DNA of 64,000 nucleotides, from contig NZ_JACIDN010000007.1 in NCBI RefSeq assembly GCF_014196345.1, positions 248,001 to 312,000 on the forward strand, read 5' to 3'. The first letter of the stretch is position 1. Every line of letters begins with the position of its first letter. Shown here one piece after another: positions 49,201 to 61,200 of the stretch. The notes beneath the pieces are model-generated. The model saw only the letters and a list, made by a program, of their open reading frames with translations. It made no database searches and was not told the DNA's origin. Source of the DNA: Methylobacterium brachythecii. Its GTDB lineage: Bacteria > Pseudomonadota > Alphaproteobacteria > Rhizobiales > Beijerinckiaceae. A program made the position numbers and the translations under genes.

Positions 49201-52200
49201 AACGTGTCGTTGCCTTCCAAGCCGTCGACCTCGACCGCCTGAATGTTGGTGAAGCGGATCGACAGGCCGGCGCCATAGATGCCGTCGCTGGTGATGACGA
49301 ACACGTCGTCGAACTCGGTGCCGAGGGCGACAATGGTGTTGAATCCGGAGCCGCCGTCGATGTCGAGCGGCGCGTTGATGTTGTACTCGATCCGGTCGTT
49401 ACCCGTGCCGGCGTTGATCTTGATCTTGTTTTCTTGGGCGGTCGCGAAGGCGCGCACGATGAAGGTGTCGTCGCCGTCCTCGCCTTCGAGGCGCAGATCC
49501 GCCTTGTTCGAGTAGATCTGGAACGTGTCATCACCAGTGCCGCCGTAGATCACGGTCGGGATCGAGATACCGCGCGACAGGTATCCGCCGAAGGACAGCT
49601 TGGTGGTCTCGAACACATCCTCCGCCAGCAGGCCGTTGGCCACATCGCGGGGCGTCGCGAAGACCTGACCGACCTGGAAGAAGTCCTTGCCGGCGCCGCC
49701 GTCGATGGTCATCAGCGCGGCGTTGTCGTCCATGTAGAAGCGATCGTCGCCGTCACCGCCTTCGACGATGACGCGGCCGTTCATGGACATGTCGTAGTTG
49801 ATGCGTTCGACTTTGCTGTCGGCCGGGTCGGTCCCGTCAGCGTCCGGATGCACGAGTGCGACGAAGTTCTTCCGCATCAGGAACGTGTCGTCGGCGGTCG
49901 TGCCGGTGATCGTCAGCGTGTCGACGCCGTTATCTGGCCGGCCGGAATCCGTGACGTTGATCCGGTAGGTCGAGTTTCCGTTGACCTGGAGCCGGATCGT
50001 GTCCGTGTCCTCGCCACCGTCGATGTCGAGCGTGTCGGTGCGAGCCGAGCTGTTCTGAGGCGTCGGCTCCGCGCCACTTTTTGTCAGGAGATTCGGCAGG
50101 CGGTCGACGTTGATCGTGTCCGCGCCATCCTCACCGTAGATCTTCGTGTTGCCCGCGATCGCGACGGGCACCAGGTCGAGGAGGTCGTCACCCGCCCCGA
50201 GGCGGATCGTCGTGGTCGACGCGCGGAGGGTACCGCGCAGGGCGAAGCGGTCGCGCCCGGCACCGCTGGTCAGGGCGATCGTCGAGGTCGCGACGGCCGT
50301 GCCGAGAAGCGTCAGGGCGTTGTTGCCATCGCCGAGATCGAACCCGATCGTATTCGCCGTGATCGTCGCGGTCTTGATGGCCGTGTCGCCGACCAGGGCC
50401 GCGTCGACGATCGTGTCGTCTCCGGTACCGGTGGTCAGAGTGAAGCCGTTCGTCGCGCTCAGATTGCCGGCGAGCGCGACGCGATTCTTGCCGTTCCCGA
50501 GCGCGAGCGTGATCGTCGCAGCCTGCAGATCGACGGAATCCGTCACGATCCCACCGAAGAAGCGATGATCGGTCAGCATGTCGTCGCCGGAGCCGGCCGT
50601 CAGCGAGAAGGTGTTTCCGATCCGGTACTTGCCCACGAGCGTCGCCGTGTTGGCGCCGTCGCCGAGGTTGATCGTCATCGTCGTCGCTTCGACGTCGGCT
50701 TTCGACACGACGCCGCCCGTCACGCGCAGGTCGGTCAGCGTATCGCTGCCGCTGGCACCGGTGATCGAGAAGGTATCGGTGATCCGGTATACCCCGGTCA
50801 GCGTGACGTCGTTCTGGCCGCCGCCCGCATACACCGCCATCGAAGCCGCATCGTAGCTGCCCTGCAGGTCGATGACGTCGCGGTCCGCGCCCGTGGTGAT
50901 CGTGAGCGCGCCCCGGACCTTGTAGTCGCCGGTCAGGGTGAGCGTGTTTGCCCCGTCGCCCAGGTTCAACGAGAGCGAACCCGCCGTCACGTCGGCTCGG
51001 CTGGTCGTACCGCTGGACGTCCGTGTGTCGGTGACGGTGTCGAGGCCCGAGCCGCCGGTGATCGAGAACGCGTCGGCGATCTTGTAGAGGCCGGTATAGG
51101 TGACGTCGTTGCGGCCGTCGCCCGCGTTCACAGTCATGGAGCCAGCTGTGTAGCTGCCCTGGAGATCGACGATGTCGCGGCCGGTGCCCGTGCGGATCGA
51201 CAGCGCGCCGTTCGGATCGCTGCCCTTCGTGGTGTCGTAGCTGCCCGAGAGCGTGATGGTGTTGTCGCCATCGCCCAGATCGATCGTCAGCGAGTCCGCC
51301 GTCACATTGGCGGGGCTATCGTTGTTGCGGGAGTCGGTCAGGGTGTCGACGCCGGAGCCGCCGGTAATCTTGAAGGCGTTTGCGACCGCGTAGGTGCCGG
51401 TCAGCGTCAGGTCATTCAAGCCTCCGCCCGCGCCCAGATCCATCGAGCGGGCGGTGTAGCTGCCGCGGAGGTCGAAGTGGTCGGCATCCTTGCCGCCCTT
51501 GAGCGTCACCGCGTTGTCGACGCCGTAGGTGCCGGCGAGCTTCAGCGTGTTCTCGCCGTCCGCCAGATCGATGCCGAGCGAGGAGAGCGTGTAGCTGCCG
51601 CCGAGGTTGGCGGCGTTCTTGCCTGCGCCGCCCGTGATGGTCAGCGCGCCAGTGGCGTAGCTGCCCGCGAGCATAAAGGTGGTGTCTCCCGCGCCACCCG
51701 TGATGGTGGTCGCTCCGCTTCGCGTGAGCGTGCCTTCGCTGATCCCGGCAACGGTGAGGTTGCCCCCCGCGTCGCGCGTGGCCGTGATCGTCCGGTCGCC
51801 GGTCTTGAAGGTACCGTCGAGCGCGATGTTGCCGCCCTTGGTGCTGCCCAGGATCGTGATCGAGGCACCGACGAAGTTGCCCTGGAGGGTGATGTCGGCC
51901 GCAGCATCGTTCGAGGAGAGCTGCTTGTCCTTGTCCCAATCGGCCCGCAGCGTGATTGCGCCGTTGGCCTTCACCGTCGCGCCCGCCTCGACCGTGAGGT
52001 AGTCGCCGGCGTTCAGGGTAACCGTGCTGCCCGTCGAGAAGATCGTCGTGCCGCTTTTTACGACGACATCGTCCTGGGTGCTCTTGATGTTGGGATCGCG
52101 CGGGATCGGCTGACCGTTGGCGTCCTTGCCTTCGCCAGACTCGATCAGGATCGCGCCTTCCGCGATCATGTCGTTGGCGATCTCGACCGGGCTCGATGTG

Positions 52201-55200
52201 CGGATGTTGATCGCCTTGCCGGCCTGGACGCCGAACTTCGCGGCAGCGACGACGCCGCCGACGCGTAGTCCGCCGACGTTCCAGAGGTAGAAGTCCTGAT
52301 CGGCCTTGCCCTCGATGCCGCCGAAGCCGTCGGCATCCGAGCTCTGCATCTTGGCGACGATGCGCTTGTCGGCCGTGCCGACGCTGCCGCCGGCCGCGAT
52401 GAGGTAGGCCTTGCCGGAGGTGAGGTTGGTATCGGTGTTGAAGGGGTCGAGCGTGTCGTACTTCGCGGCCCCGTTGAGGATGCTGCCCGCAACGGTGCTG
52501 ATGAAGGCGATGTGGCTCACATCCGTGCCAACCGTGGCCAGGCGCAGGTCGCCCGACTGCTCGATCACATAGATGTTGCCCGCGCCACCCTTCAGGGTGA
52601 CGGTGCCGTCCATGGTGTTGCCGACGTTGCTGTCGATCTCGAGCTCGTTGCCCGAGGCGCCGATCCCGGCGCTGGCTTCGAGTTGGACGGAGTGGCCGCT
52701 GATGTTGGTGTTGCCGCGGCCGGAAGCGGGCGTGGAATCGATGTCGCGCGGGTTGGTCAGATCACCCGCGTCGAGGATCGAGGCCATGGCGTCGACGGCG
52801 CGCAGAACGACGTTGCCCTGCGTGGTGATCGCGATCACCCGCATGTCGCCGGTGGTCGCGGTCAGGACGATGTCGCCCACGGCGCTTGCGCGGATGCCGC
52901 CATTCGTCTGATCGGTGAGCTTCACTTCGAGGGCGTCGGCCTTGGTGCCGATCGAGCCGCCCGCCTTGAGATAGATGTTGTGGGCGCTGATCTTCGTCGT
53001 GTCCGTATGGACGCCGTCGAGGATGCTGCCCTTGGCCACGAAGAACGCGTCGCCGTTCTGCGAGTAGGCAGATTCCAGGTTCAGGTCGCCATTCGGCGCG
53101 GTGACGTAGAGGCTCCCGGCCGAGCGCACTGCGAGCGCGCCGGTCAGGTCCACGGTAACGGACTTGGTCGCGGTGCCGACGGTGCCGGTTCCGCCCTCGA
53201 GCACGGTGTCGCCGCCGACAACGGAAGCGGCGCCATCGCTGCGGCCGTTGAAGATGCCGCTATCAGTCTTGAGGCGGATCTCCTTGCCGTCCGTAGACTT
53301 GATGAGACCGATCGTCGCCGGGCCGGGCGTGGTGACGTAGATCTGCCCGGCGGCCGTCACATCGAGTGTGCCGCTGCTCTGCAGAACCATCGCCTTGCGC
53401 TTCTGGATCAGCAGCTGGGTGACGGAGTTGAGCGGATTGTTGGGATCCTGCCGGGACTGCGACACGACGATGTTAGTCGCGTTCTGCAGACTGGGCTTCG
53501 CGGCGGTCGAGTTGCCGAGGTCGAGCACCAGGGTCGCGGCGCTCGCCTTGGCGATCTGGTAGTAGGCCGACCCGCCGGTGGAGTTGGCGTAGGACGCGCC
53601 GAAGGCGCCGCCGACACCGATCCGCATTCCATCGCGGAAACCGTCGGTGAGGAAGCTGTCCGATGCGTAGGCCAGGTCGCGCTCGATGACGTAGACGCCG
53701 CCGACGGTGCTGCTCGACAGCCGCACGCCGACATCCATCGTCGCGTCGAGACGGCCGTTGCTGCCCGCGCTGAGATCGAAGATCTGGCCGACCTCGAGCT
53801 TGATCGTGCCGCCGGAGATCGCGGCGATCCGGTAGACCTTCGTTGCGTCGGCGCTGGAGTTTCCGACGACGCCGGCGAGGTAGAGCGTATCGCCAACCTT
53901 GAAGTTCGCCGTGTTCCACGCCCCTGACTTGAGTGTCAGTACGCCCTGGTTGGCCGCGGTGTCGTTGGTCAGAGTCACGTCTGCGGTGACCGGCGGCGCC
54001 TTCAGGTAGTCGACGGCCATGCTGCCGGTCGAGAGCGGCGTGTCGCCGTTGACCGCGATGCTGACGCCGAAGCTGATGTTGCGGGCGATCCCCTCCTGCG
54101 CGAACGCCCGGCCATTGGTGAAGGCAACGGTGAGCACGCCGCCCGAGACGCTGAGCACCTTCATGGACGCACCGGTCTCGCCCGTCGCGTTCGAGGTCAG
54201 TCCGCCGATGTAGAGGGTGCCGTCGAAGAGCTTGCCTGTCTTGTCGAAGAAGGTGTCGTGGTCCCAGCTGCCGCTCGTCAGCGTCACGGTGCCGGTGCTG
54301 CTCGACACGTTCGTGAAGACGACGTTGGCGGTGACTGGCGCCTTGGTCAGGAAGACCAAGTCGCTGCGCTCGGCCGCGGCCAGGTCGACGAGTTCGTCCT
54401 TCGTGAATTGATGAGCATTGCCGACGGGGATCAGCGTCGTGCCGCTGGTCGAGCCGACGTCGCCCGTCGTGGTGGTGATCGAGACCGAACGGCCCTTGAT
54501 GACCGGAGACTGGACGTCGACGATCGTGCTCGGGGTCTCCTTGAGGAGGCCTTGGCTGACCGCGCTCATCAGCTCGGCGGACGTCCAGCGCTTGATGCTC
54601 TTGTTGATGGTGTCGGCGGTCTTCCCGTCGACGAAGAAGGTGGCGTTGGCCTGCCTCGTCGCCGTGAGCTGACCGGTCTCGCCGTTCAGGCCGGTCGACC
54701 CCGGCAGCGCGTTGAAGAACGTGTTCAGCGCCGCGTATTGCTGCGTGAGCTTCGTCTGCCGCGCCGTCTGAGCCGACTGCAGGGCAGCGGTGATGGCGTC
54801 GGAGCCGGCATTTGCGGCAACCGCATCCGCACGGGCCGTCGCGACGGCATCGGCTAGCGCCTGCCCGGTGAGGCGCGGCGCGAAGGCGGCGTCGTAGCGG
54901 CTCGGGTCGACCTGCTGGTTCCGGTAGCTCCAATAGGTGTCGTAGGCCGCCCTGTCGGCAGTCGCGACCAGATCGGGGGTGTAGACGTCGCCGAGCGCCT
55001 TGAAGCGATCGTTGAGGGCGGCGTACTTGGCATTCAGCCCAGCCTCGGCGGCAGCGACGGCCGTGGAGGTCGCCGTGCGAAGGGCGGCCTCGCCCAGCGT
55101 CAGCGACATCGCGTCCACCGCGAGCTGCGCCCGGAGGTTGACGAGTTCGGATCCGGTAATCGTCGCGCTGTAACTGCTGTATGTCGCGTACGCGGTCGCG

Positions 55201-58200
55201 AGGTTCGGAAGGTAGCGGTTACCGAAGCCGGCGAAGGCTGCGTCCAGACGCTGGTACTCGGTGGACGTCGCGGGATCGACACCGAGATCGCGCAGCTCCC
55301 AATACCGGTTGTACTGCGTTCCGAAATCGCCGCCCTGAAGCTTTGTCCTGTCGAAATTCGCGAAGGTCGCCTTGACGTTGTTGTAGTCGATCGTGCGCGA
55401 CGCCTGGACCTGCGCAACCTGCGCGTCGATGTACTTGCCGAACTCGCCCGTGATGGTCTGGCTCTGGTTCGTCTGGAAGGCGGCGGTATAGAGCGCCGAG
55501 GTCTCAGCTTTACTCAGGCGAACCTTGCCGGCCGTCGCGTCGAACGCGTTCCGGTAGCTCCAATAGGTGTCGTAATCCGCCTTGTCCGCGGTCGAGACCT
55601 TTGTCGCGTCATAGCTGTTGCCGAGGCTGTCGAACCGCACCCGAAGCCCGGTATAGGCCGTCGTGCGGGCGGATTCCGCCTGTGAGACCTGCTGGGCGAC
55701 CGTCGCGTTGATCGCGGCAAGGCGATCGCTGCCGATCAGCAGCGTGTTGCGCGCCTCCGCCTGAAACGCCGCGGTGTAGAGGTCCGTGATCTCGGCCTGG
55801 GTCAGACGACGATTGCGGTCGCTTTCCATCTGCGCGATCTGCGCCGTGACGTTGGCGATCACGGCGTCGCCCGACACGGGCGCGGCATGCGTCGCAGACT
55901 GGATCGCTGCGAGCGCCGCGGCCGTCGCCTGCACCGTGTAGGTCGCGCTATACGCGCCCGCGCCCTGCTGGCTGCGGAACGCCCAGTAGGTCGCGTAGTC
56001 GCCGGCGAGATCGGCGTGATAGACGTCACCGTACTGGCCGTACTGGGCGTTCAGTGCCCGGTACTGCAGCGTGCGGCTCTGCTCGAGCGCGCCGATCGCG
56101 TCGCTGACATATGCGTCGACACGGTTGGCAGCGACGTTCTCCGCAGCAGCTTGGTTCCTGTAGAGCTGCTGGTAGTAGGCCAGCTCGCCGTTGGCGGCAT
56201 TGAGCTTGACCACAAAGTTCGCGTCGAAGCGGCTCGGGTCGGCCTGCTGGTTCCGGAACGACCAATAGGTGTTGTAGTCGCGCTCGAGCTTGCTCTCATA
56301 GGCGTTGAGCGTGTCCAGGTATTTCTGGTTGGCCGCAGCGTCCGTGAGGGCAAGGTCCTTCCAGACACCGCCCGCCAGTTCATCCGCCCTGCGTTCGTCG
56401 CGCACGACCACGTTGTTGACGTTGAGCAGGTTGCCGCTGTCGACGACGATGGCGACGTCGCCACCCGCCGTCAGGCTGTTGAGACGCAGATCGCCCGACG
56501 CCTGCCGGATCCCGACATTGCCGCCAGCGAGGATGTCGACCCGGTCGCGCTGTGTCTGGCCCGCATTAAGGGCGAGCTTGGTTGTCGCGCCGACGGCGCC
56601 AATGTCGCCAGACTTCGCAACGAGCGTGATGATGCCGCCGCCCACGGAGCCCGCCTTGTTGGCAGCCTTCGCGATACCGGGGTTCGAGACGACCGTGACG
56701 TCGCCGCCGGCCGAGATGGCGTCCACGCCGAGCGCGTTCGCGCCGGCGTTCTGGACATAGATCGAGCCCGCAGCTGTCGCCTTCAGCACCGTCGGCAGGT
56801 AGCCGGTAACGACGCCCTGGCTGTCCTTGACTGCGACGCCATCGACCTTGATGGCCTGCATGTTCGCGTTCTCGACCAGGGTGCCCTTCACAGCGTCGAG
56901 GGTAGCCGTGCCCGTGCCGATGCTGCCGCGCGTCGAGGTCAGTACGATCGACTGGCTCTGGATCCCGGTGGCGTTGGCCTCCTGGACGATCGAGCCGACA
57001 GCATTGATCGTCGTCGTTCCCGACGTGTTGATGATGCCATCCTTGATGATGACCTTGCCGGCACCGGTCGCGTTGACGGTGATGTTGCCGGTGTCCGAGC
57101 CGAAGAACGAGACGTGGATACGGTTGTCGGCCTGGATGCTGGCAGTCGCGGTCTTCTCCTGAGGCTGCTCGCGGATCCACTCCTGGTAGTAGGTCTTCTT
57201 TCCGTACCAGGTGCTATCGACCCAGCTTTCGCCCTTCCGAACCGGGCTGAACCCACCGCTGGCGACGGTCTTCGGGTTGTCGTTGGTCGGGAAGAAGTAG
57301 ACGTCGTTCGCAGACGTCACGCTGAGGCTGTTGGTGTAGTAGGTGCCTTCCGGCAGGTTGCGGACGTCGCCGGTCGTGACGGGCTTGAAGCCCGTGATCG
57401 TGTCCGGATCCTTGGCGAATGCGTCGATGCCCAGCCAGGAGGCGCTGCCCGTCGTCGTCGTCTCGATCAGGGTCTGGCTCTGGCCGACCGCGTAGACGTA
57501 GCGCCAGCCGCTGACCGGATCGTACTCAGCCGTGCGGCCGGCGACCGTCTTATCCGTGCCGACCACCGTCGGAGCTCGGTTGGTGTCGTTGTAGAAGTTG
57601 CGCACGATCGTCGAGACCGCGTCCGCACCGCCGGACGTCTTCGTCGCGGTCATGATCGTGGTGCGGTACTTCACGTCGTTCGTCGCGTAGGCGAGGTCGT
57701 TCAGCACCACGCTGCCGGACCCACGACTGCTGTTGTCGAGCTTCTCCAGGACGAGGTCGTATTTCGACGTGTTCGTGATCGTGATGTTGGAATAGCCTGC
57801 CAGTGCCTGGAGGCGTCCGGTGTCGTAGCCGGTGTTCAGGATCGTGCCAGTGATGGCGATCGAACCGCCGTAGGTGGTGAGTTCATGCACGATCAGCCGC
57901 TCGTTGATCGTGTCGAGCTCGGTCGTGACGAGGCTGTTCGAGAGAGCCGCGATCGTCATGTACGGCCCGGTCTTGTTCCGGAGCGCAGCTTCGATCTGAG
58001 AGATCGCGGTCGCGTCGACGTTGAGCGTATAGTCCGAGTAGCCGCTCTGCACGAGACCGTTAATGTTCACGTATTGAGCGTTGATCGACACCTCTTTGGC
58101 GACGAGGTTCGGCGTGCTCGAAGCTCTCGACAGGGCTGCCTGGATGTCGGCTGGGCTCGAGGCTGAGAATCCATCGTTCCTCAGCGCGATCTTGATCTGC

Positions 58201-61200
58201 GCGTAAGGCGAGCCCGCGATTTCATAGACGGTCTTGTCGCTGATCCCGCCGGCCACGGAAGCGGAACCCGCGACCGTCGTGTGGTTCTCGTAGACCGCGA
58301 CTTGGCCGTCGACGAAGTAGTCGCCCTTGGTGTTCGCGGTGAAGATCGCGTTGAGGGCGCGGATGCTGCCATCGATGATCAGGTTGGGAGCCGGGATCCT
58401 GAAATCCCCGCTGCCGGTCGCGACGGTAGTCACGCCGCGTGTGTTGTTGATGGACAGCGTGCTGCGCGCCGCGTTGGTGAAGCTGCCGCCGCCGGAGATG
58501 GCGCTGAAGGCCGGATTGGTCGGGGTGAACTTGTCTTCTGCCGCGTTCGCGACGTTGATGTTGGTGATTGCTCTCAAGCTATCGGCAAAGTTGCCGGCTT
58601 CCGAGACCTTGATACCGTTGTAGGTCAGACCGCCGGACGCCTCCGGCATGTTGATGCCGTTGATCCGCAACGATGCGGTCGAGTTGTTCTGAATGTCGAC
58701 CGTGCCCTTCGGGGCAGCAGTGAACGCGCCCGAGCCGGACAACTCGTCGGCGAACACGGCGATGCGTCCGGCGCCTGCCGTGAAGGCGCCGAGGGTAACG
58801 ACCTGGACCTGCTGACGGGTCGCGCCGACGCCGGCGATGCTCCCGTCGCTGTTATAGAAGATTTCCGCGAGGCCCTGAGAGGTCAGGATGCCGGCGATGC
58901 GCAGGATCTCGCTCTGGTAGAACGCGACGAGACCGGCATCGCGCGCATAAAGCTGCTTCTTGGCCATCGCATCGTTCATCGCGTCGATGAGGCCGCTGCG
59001 CTGGTACTCGGTGCCCATCGCAATCACGATCGGCAGTTTCGGGGCAACGACCGAGGCGGTCGCTCCGCCTGTCGCCTGAGTCACCGTGAAGGAGGCCGGT
59101 GTCGCGCCGGGCGCCGCGAAGGTGCCGTCGGAGTTGATCGCCTGGCCGCCGAGATAGATCGTGCCGGTGAGCACGGTCGATCCGGCGGCGCCTCCTGCGC
59201 CTTCCGAGTAGCCGAGATCGTTCAGGACGATCTTGATGTCACTGATGATTCCGGTGCGGATCGTGCCGTCCATGACGACACGGCCGATCGAGGACTGCTT
59301 GGCATCGCCCGTCTGGACGGATTCTGGGTTGCCGCCGAGCAGGCTGTCGACTGCGCCGGCCGCCTGCGTCGCCCAGTTCGTGCCCTTCGCCTTGGCGTCG
59401 GTGCCCGCGAACCCGATGAAGTTGGTGTTGAGCACGGCGTCTCCGCCGGTCTCGAGAAGCGCCGACCCACTCACAGTGATGGTGTTGGCCTGCTTCAGGT
59501 CGATGTTCGCGCTGATCGACTGGATCGGGATCGCGGCACCGGCGAAGGTGTCGGTCTTCGCCGACAGGTCGTAGTGATCGTCGCGCTGGTCAGCCTGCTT
59601 GCCGGCGATCAGCGTGAGATCGCCGTACGCGGTGATGTGCGCGCCCGTTCCCACGGTCACGGAGTTGTCCGGCCGCAGGGTGATGTCGGTCTTGCCGAAG
59701 GCCACCGTAGCGAGGCCGAAGGTCTCCGTGTTCGAGACGAGCTGGGCGGTGACCTGCGTGTTGGCGCTCGCCGTCAGCTTGCCGAGGGTCAGCAACTGGG
59801 CGTTGTTGCCGATCGTGACCTGCGCCTTGAGGCCGGCGCCGTTCCGGCCAGCCAGTGAGGTCGAGGCACCGGCGCCCGCGAGCCCGCCATAGGTGTGCAG
59901 CACGACCTTGTCCGAGACGTCGACGACGTTCAGGGCCGAGAAGCTGATGTTGCCGTAGGCCCCGACATAGCCCGTGGTCTCGAGATTGGCGTTCTGGCCG
60001 ACCGTAACCTTCGTCGAGAGGTCGAGCACGGTCTGGCTCAGCGCGGCGGCGCCCGTCACGACGGCCGCGGTGCTGCCCTGGATATGGCCGCCATCGAGCA
60101 TCGGCTTCTGCACGGCGTTCCGCGCGTTGCTGGTGATGTCGTAGGCGAGGATCCCGGCATTGTTGCCGATGGCGGCTTCCGCCGCATGCGTCACGGTATT
60201 CAGGACCAGCGCGCCGCTGCCCGAGAGGGCTCCGTAGGCGTTGGTGATGACCTGCCCGTTCGTGGTCGTGGTGTGGTCGGCCGACAGGTAGAACAGGCCG
60301 GTGCCGGCCTTGCCCGTGATGAGGTCAACCTTCGCGCCGGTGCCGAACGTTGCCGTCGTGCTGCCGCCGGTCGTCGTCTCGACGAGCGCGGCCGCACCCG
60401 CGGCGACGCCGCCCGAGCCGGCAGTCGCGACGCCGGCATTGTCGTCCGAGCCGGTGGCCGTGACCGACAGCGAACCGGCGCTGATCTTGTCCGTGGTGGC
60501 CACACGGGCCGACGTCACCGTCGCCGACGTCGCCCGCGCGATCGTCGCACCCGCGGCCACGAGGCCGACGGAGGCGCTGCTGGCGTTGGAGCGCTGCTGC
60601 GTCGCGCTCGAGGCCGCCAGAGACACTGCACCGGCGATGTTCAGGACGGTTCCCGTGTCGAACAGGGCCGAGACAGAACTGACGTTTTCGGCGTTGGTCA
60701 CCGTCGCGTTGAGGCCGATCAGGCCGCCGACCGCGCCGAGCGCCTCTGCGGTGTTCGAGCCGTTGGCGAGAGAAGCCAGCACAGTCAGGGTATTGGCTGT
60801 GACATTGCTCGTGCTGGTGCTCGCGCCGACATTCGCCTTGACGCTCGTCAGGGCCGTCGAGGTGCCGACAGCGGCCGTGCCGGCATTGATGCCGGTCGCC
60901 CTGGCATAGGCCGTCGGGGTTGCGGTGGCCGTCACGAGGACGTCGTCGGCCTTGATCGTGCTGCCCGACAGCGAAACCGTGACCGTCGGCTGGACGTTCA
61001 CACTGGCGACCGAACCGCCGGCGGCAAGGGCGAGCAGGCCTCCCGCCACGGAGATGCCGAGCACCTGCGAGTCGACGTTGGTCGTGTCGGAGGCGCGCAC
61101 CGCGACGTCACCCGCCGCGGTAACGGTGCTCGCAGTGATCGCGGCGGTCGTCCGGCTGCTGACGGTGTCGCCCGTACCGGCGCCGCCGCCCGCGACGGAC

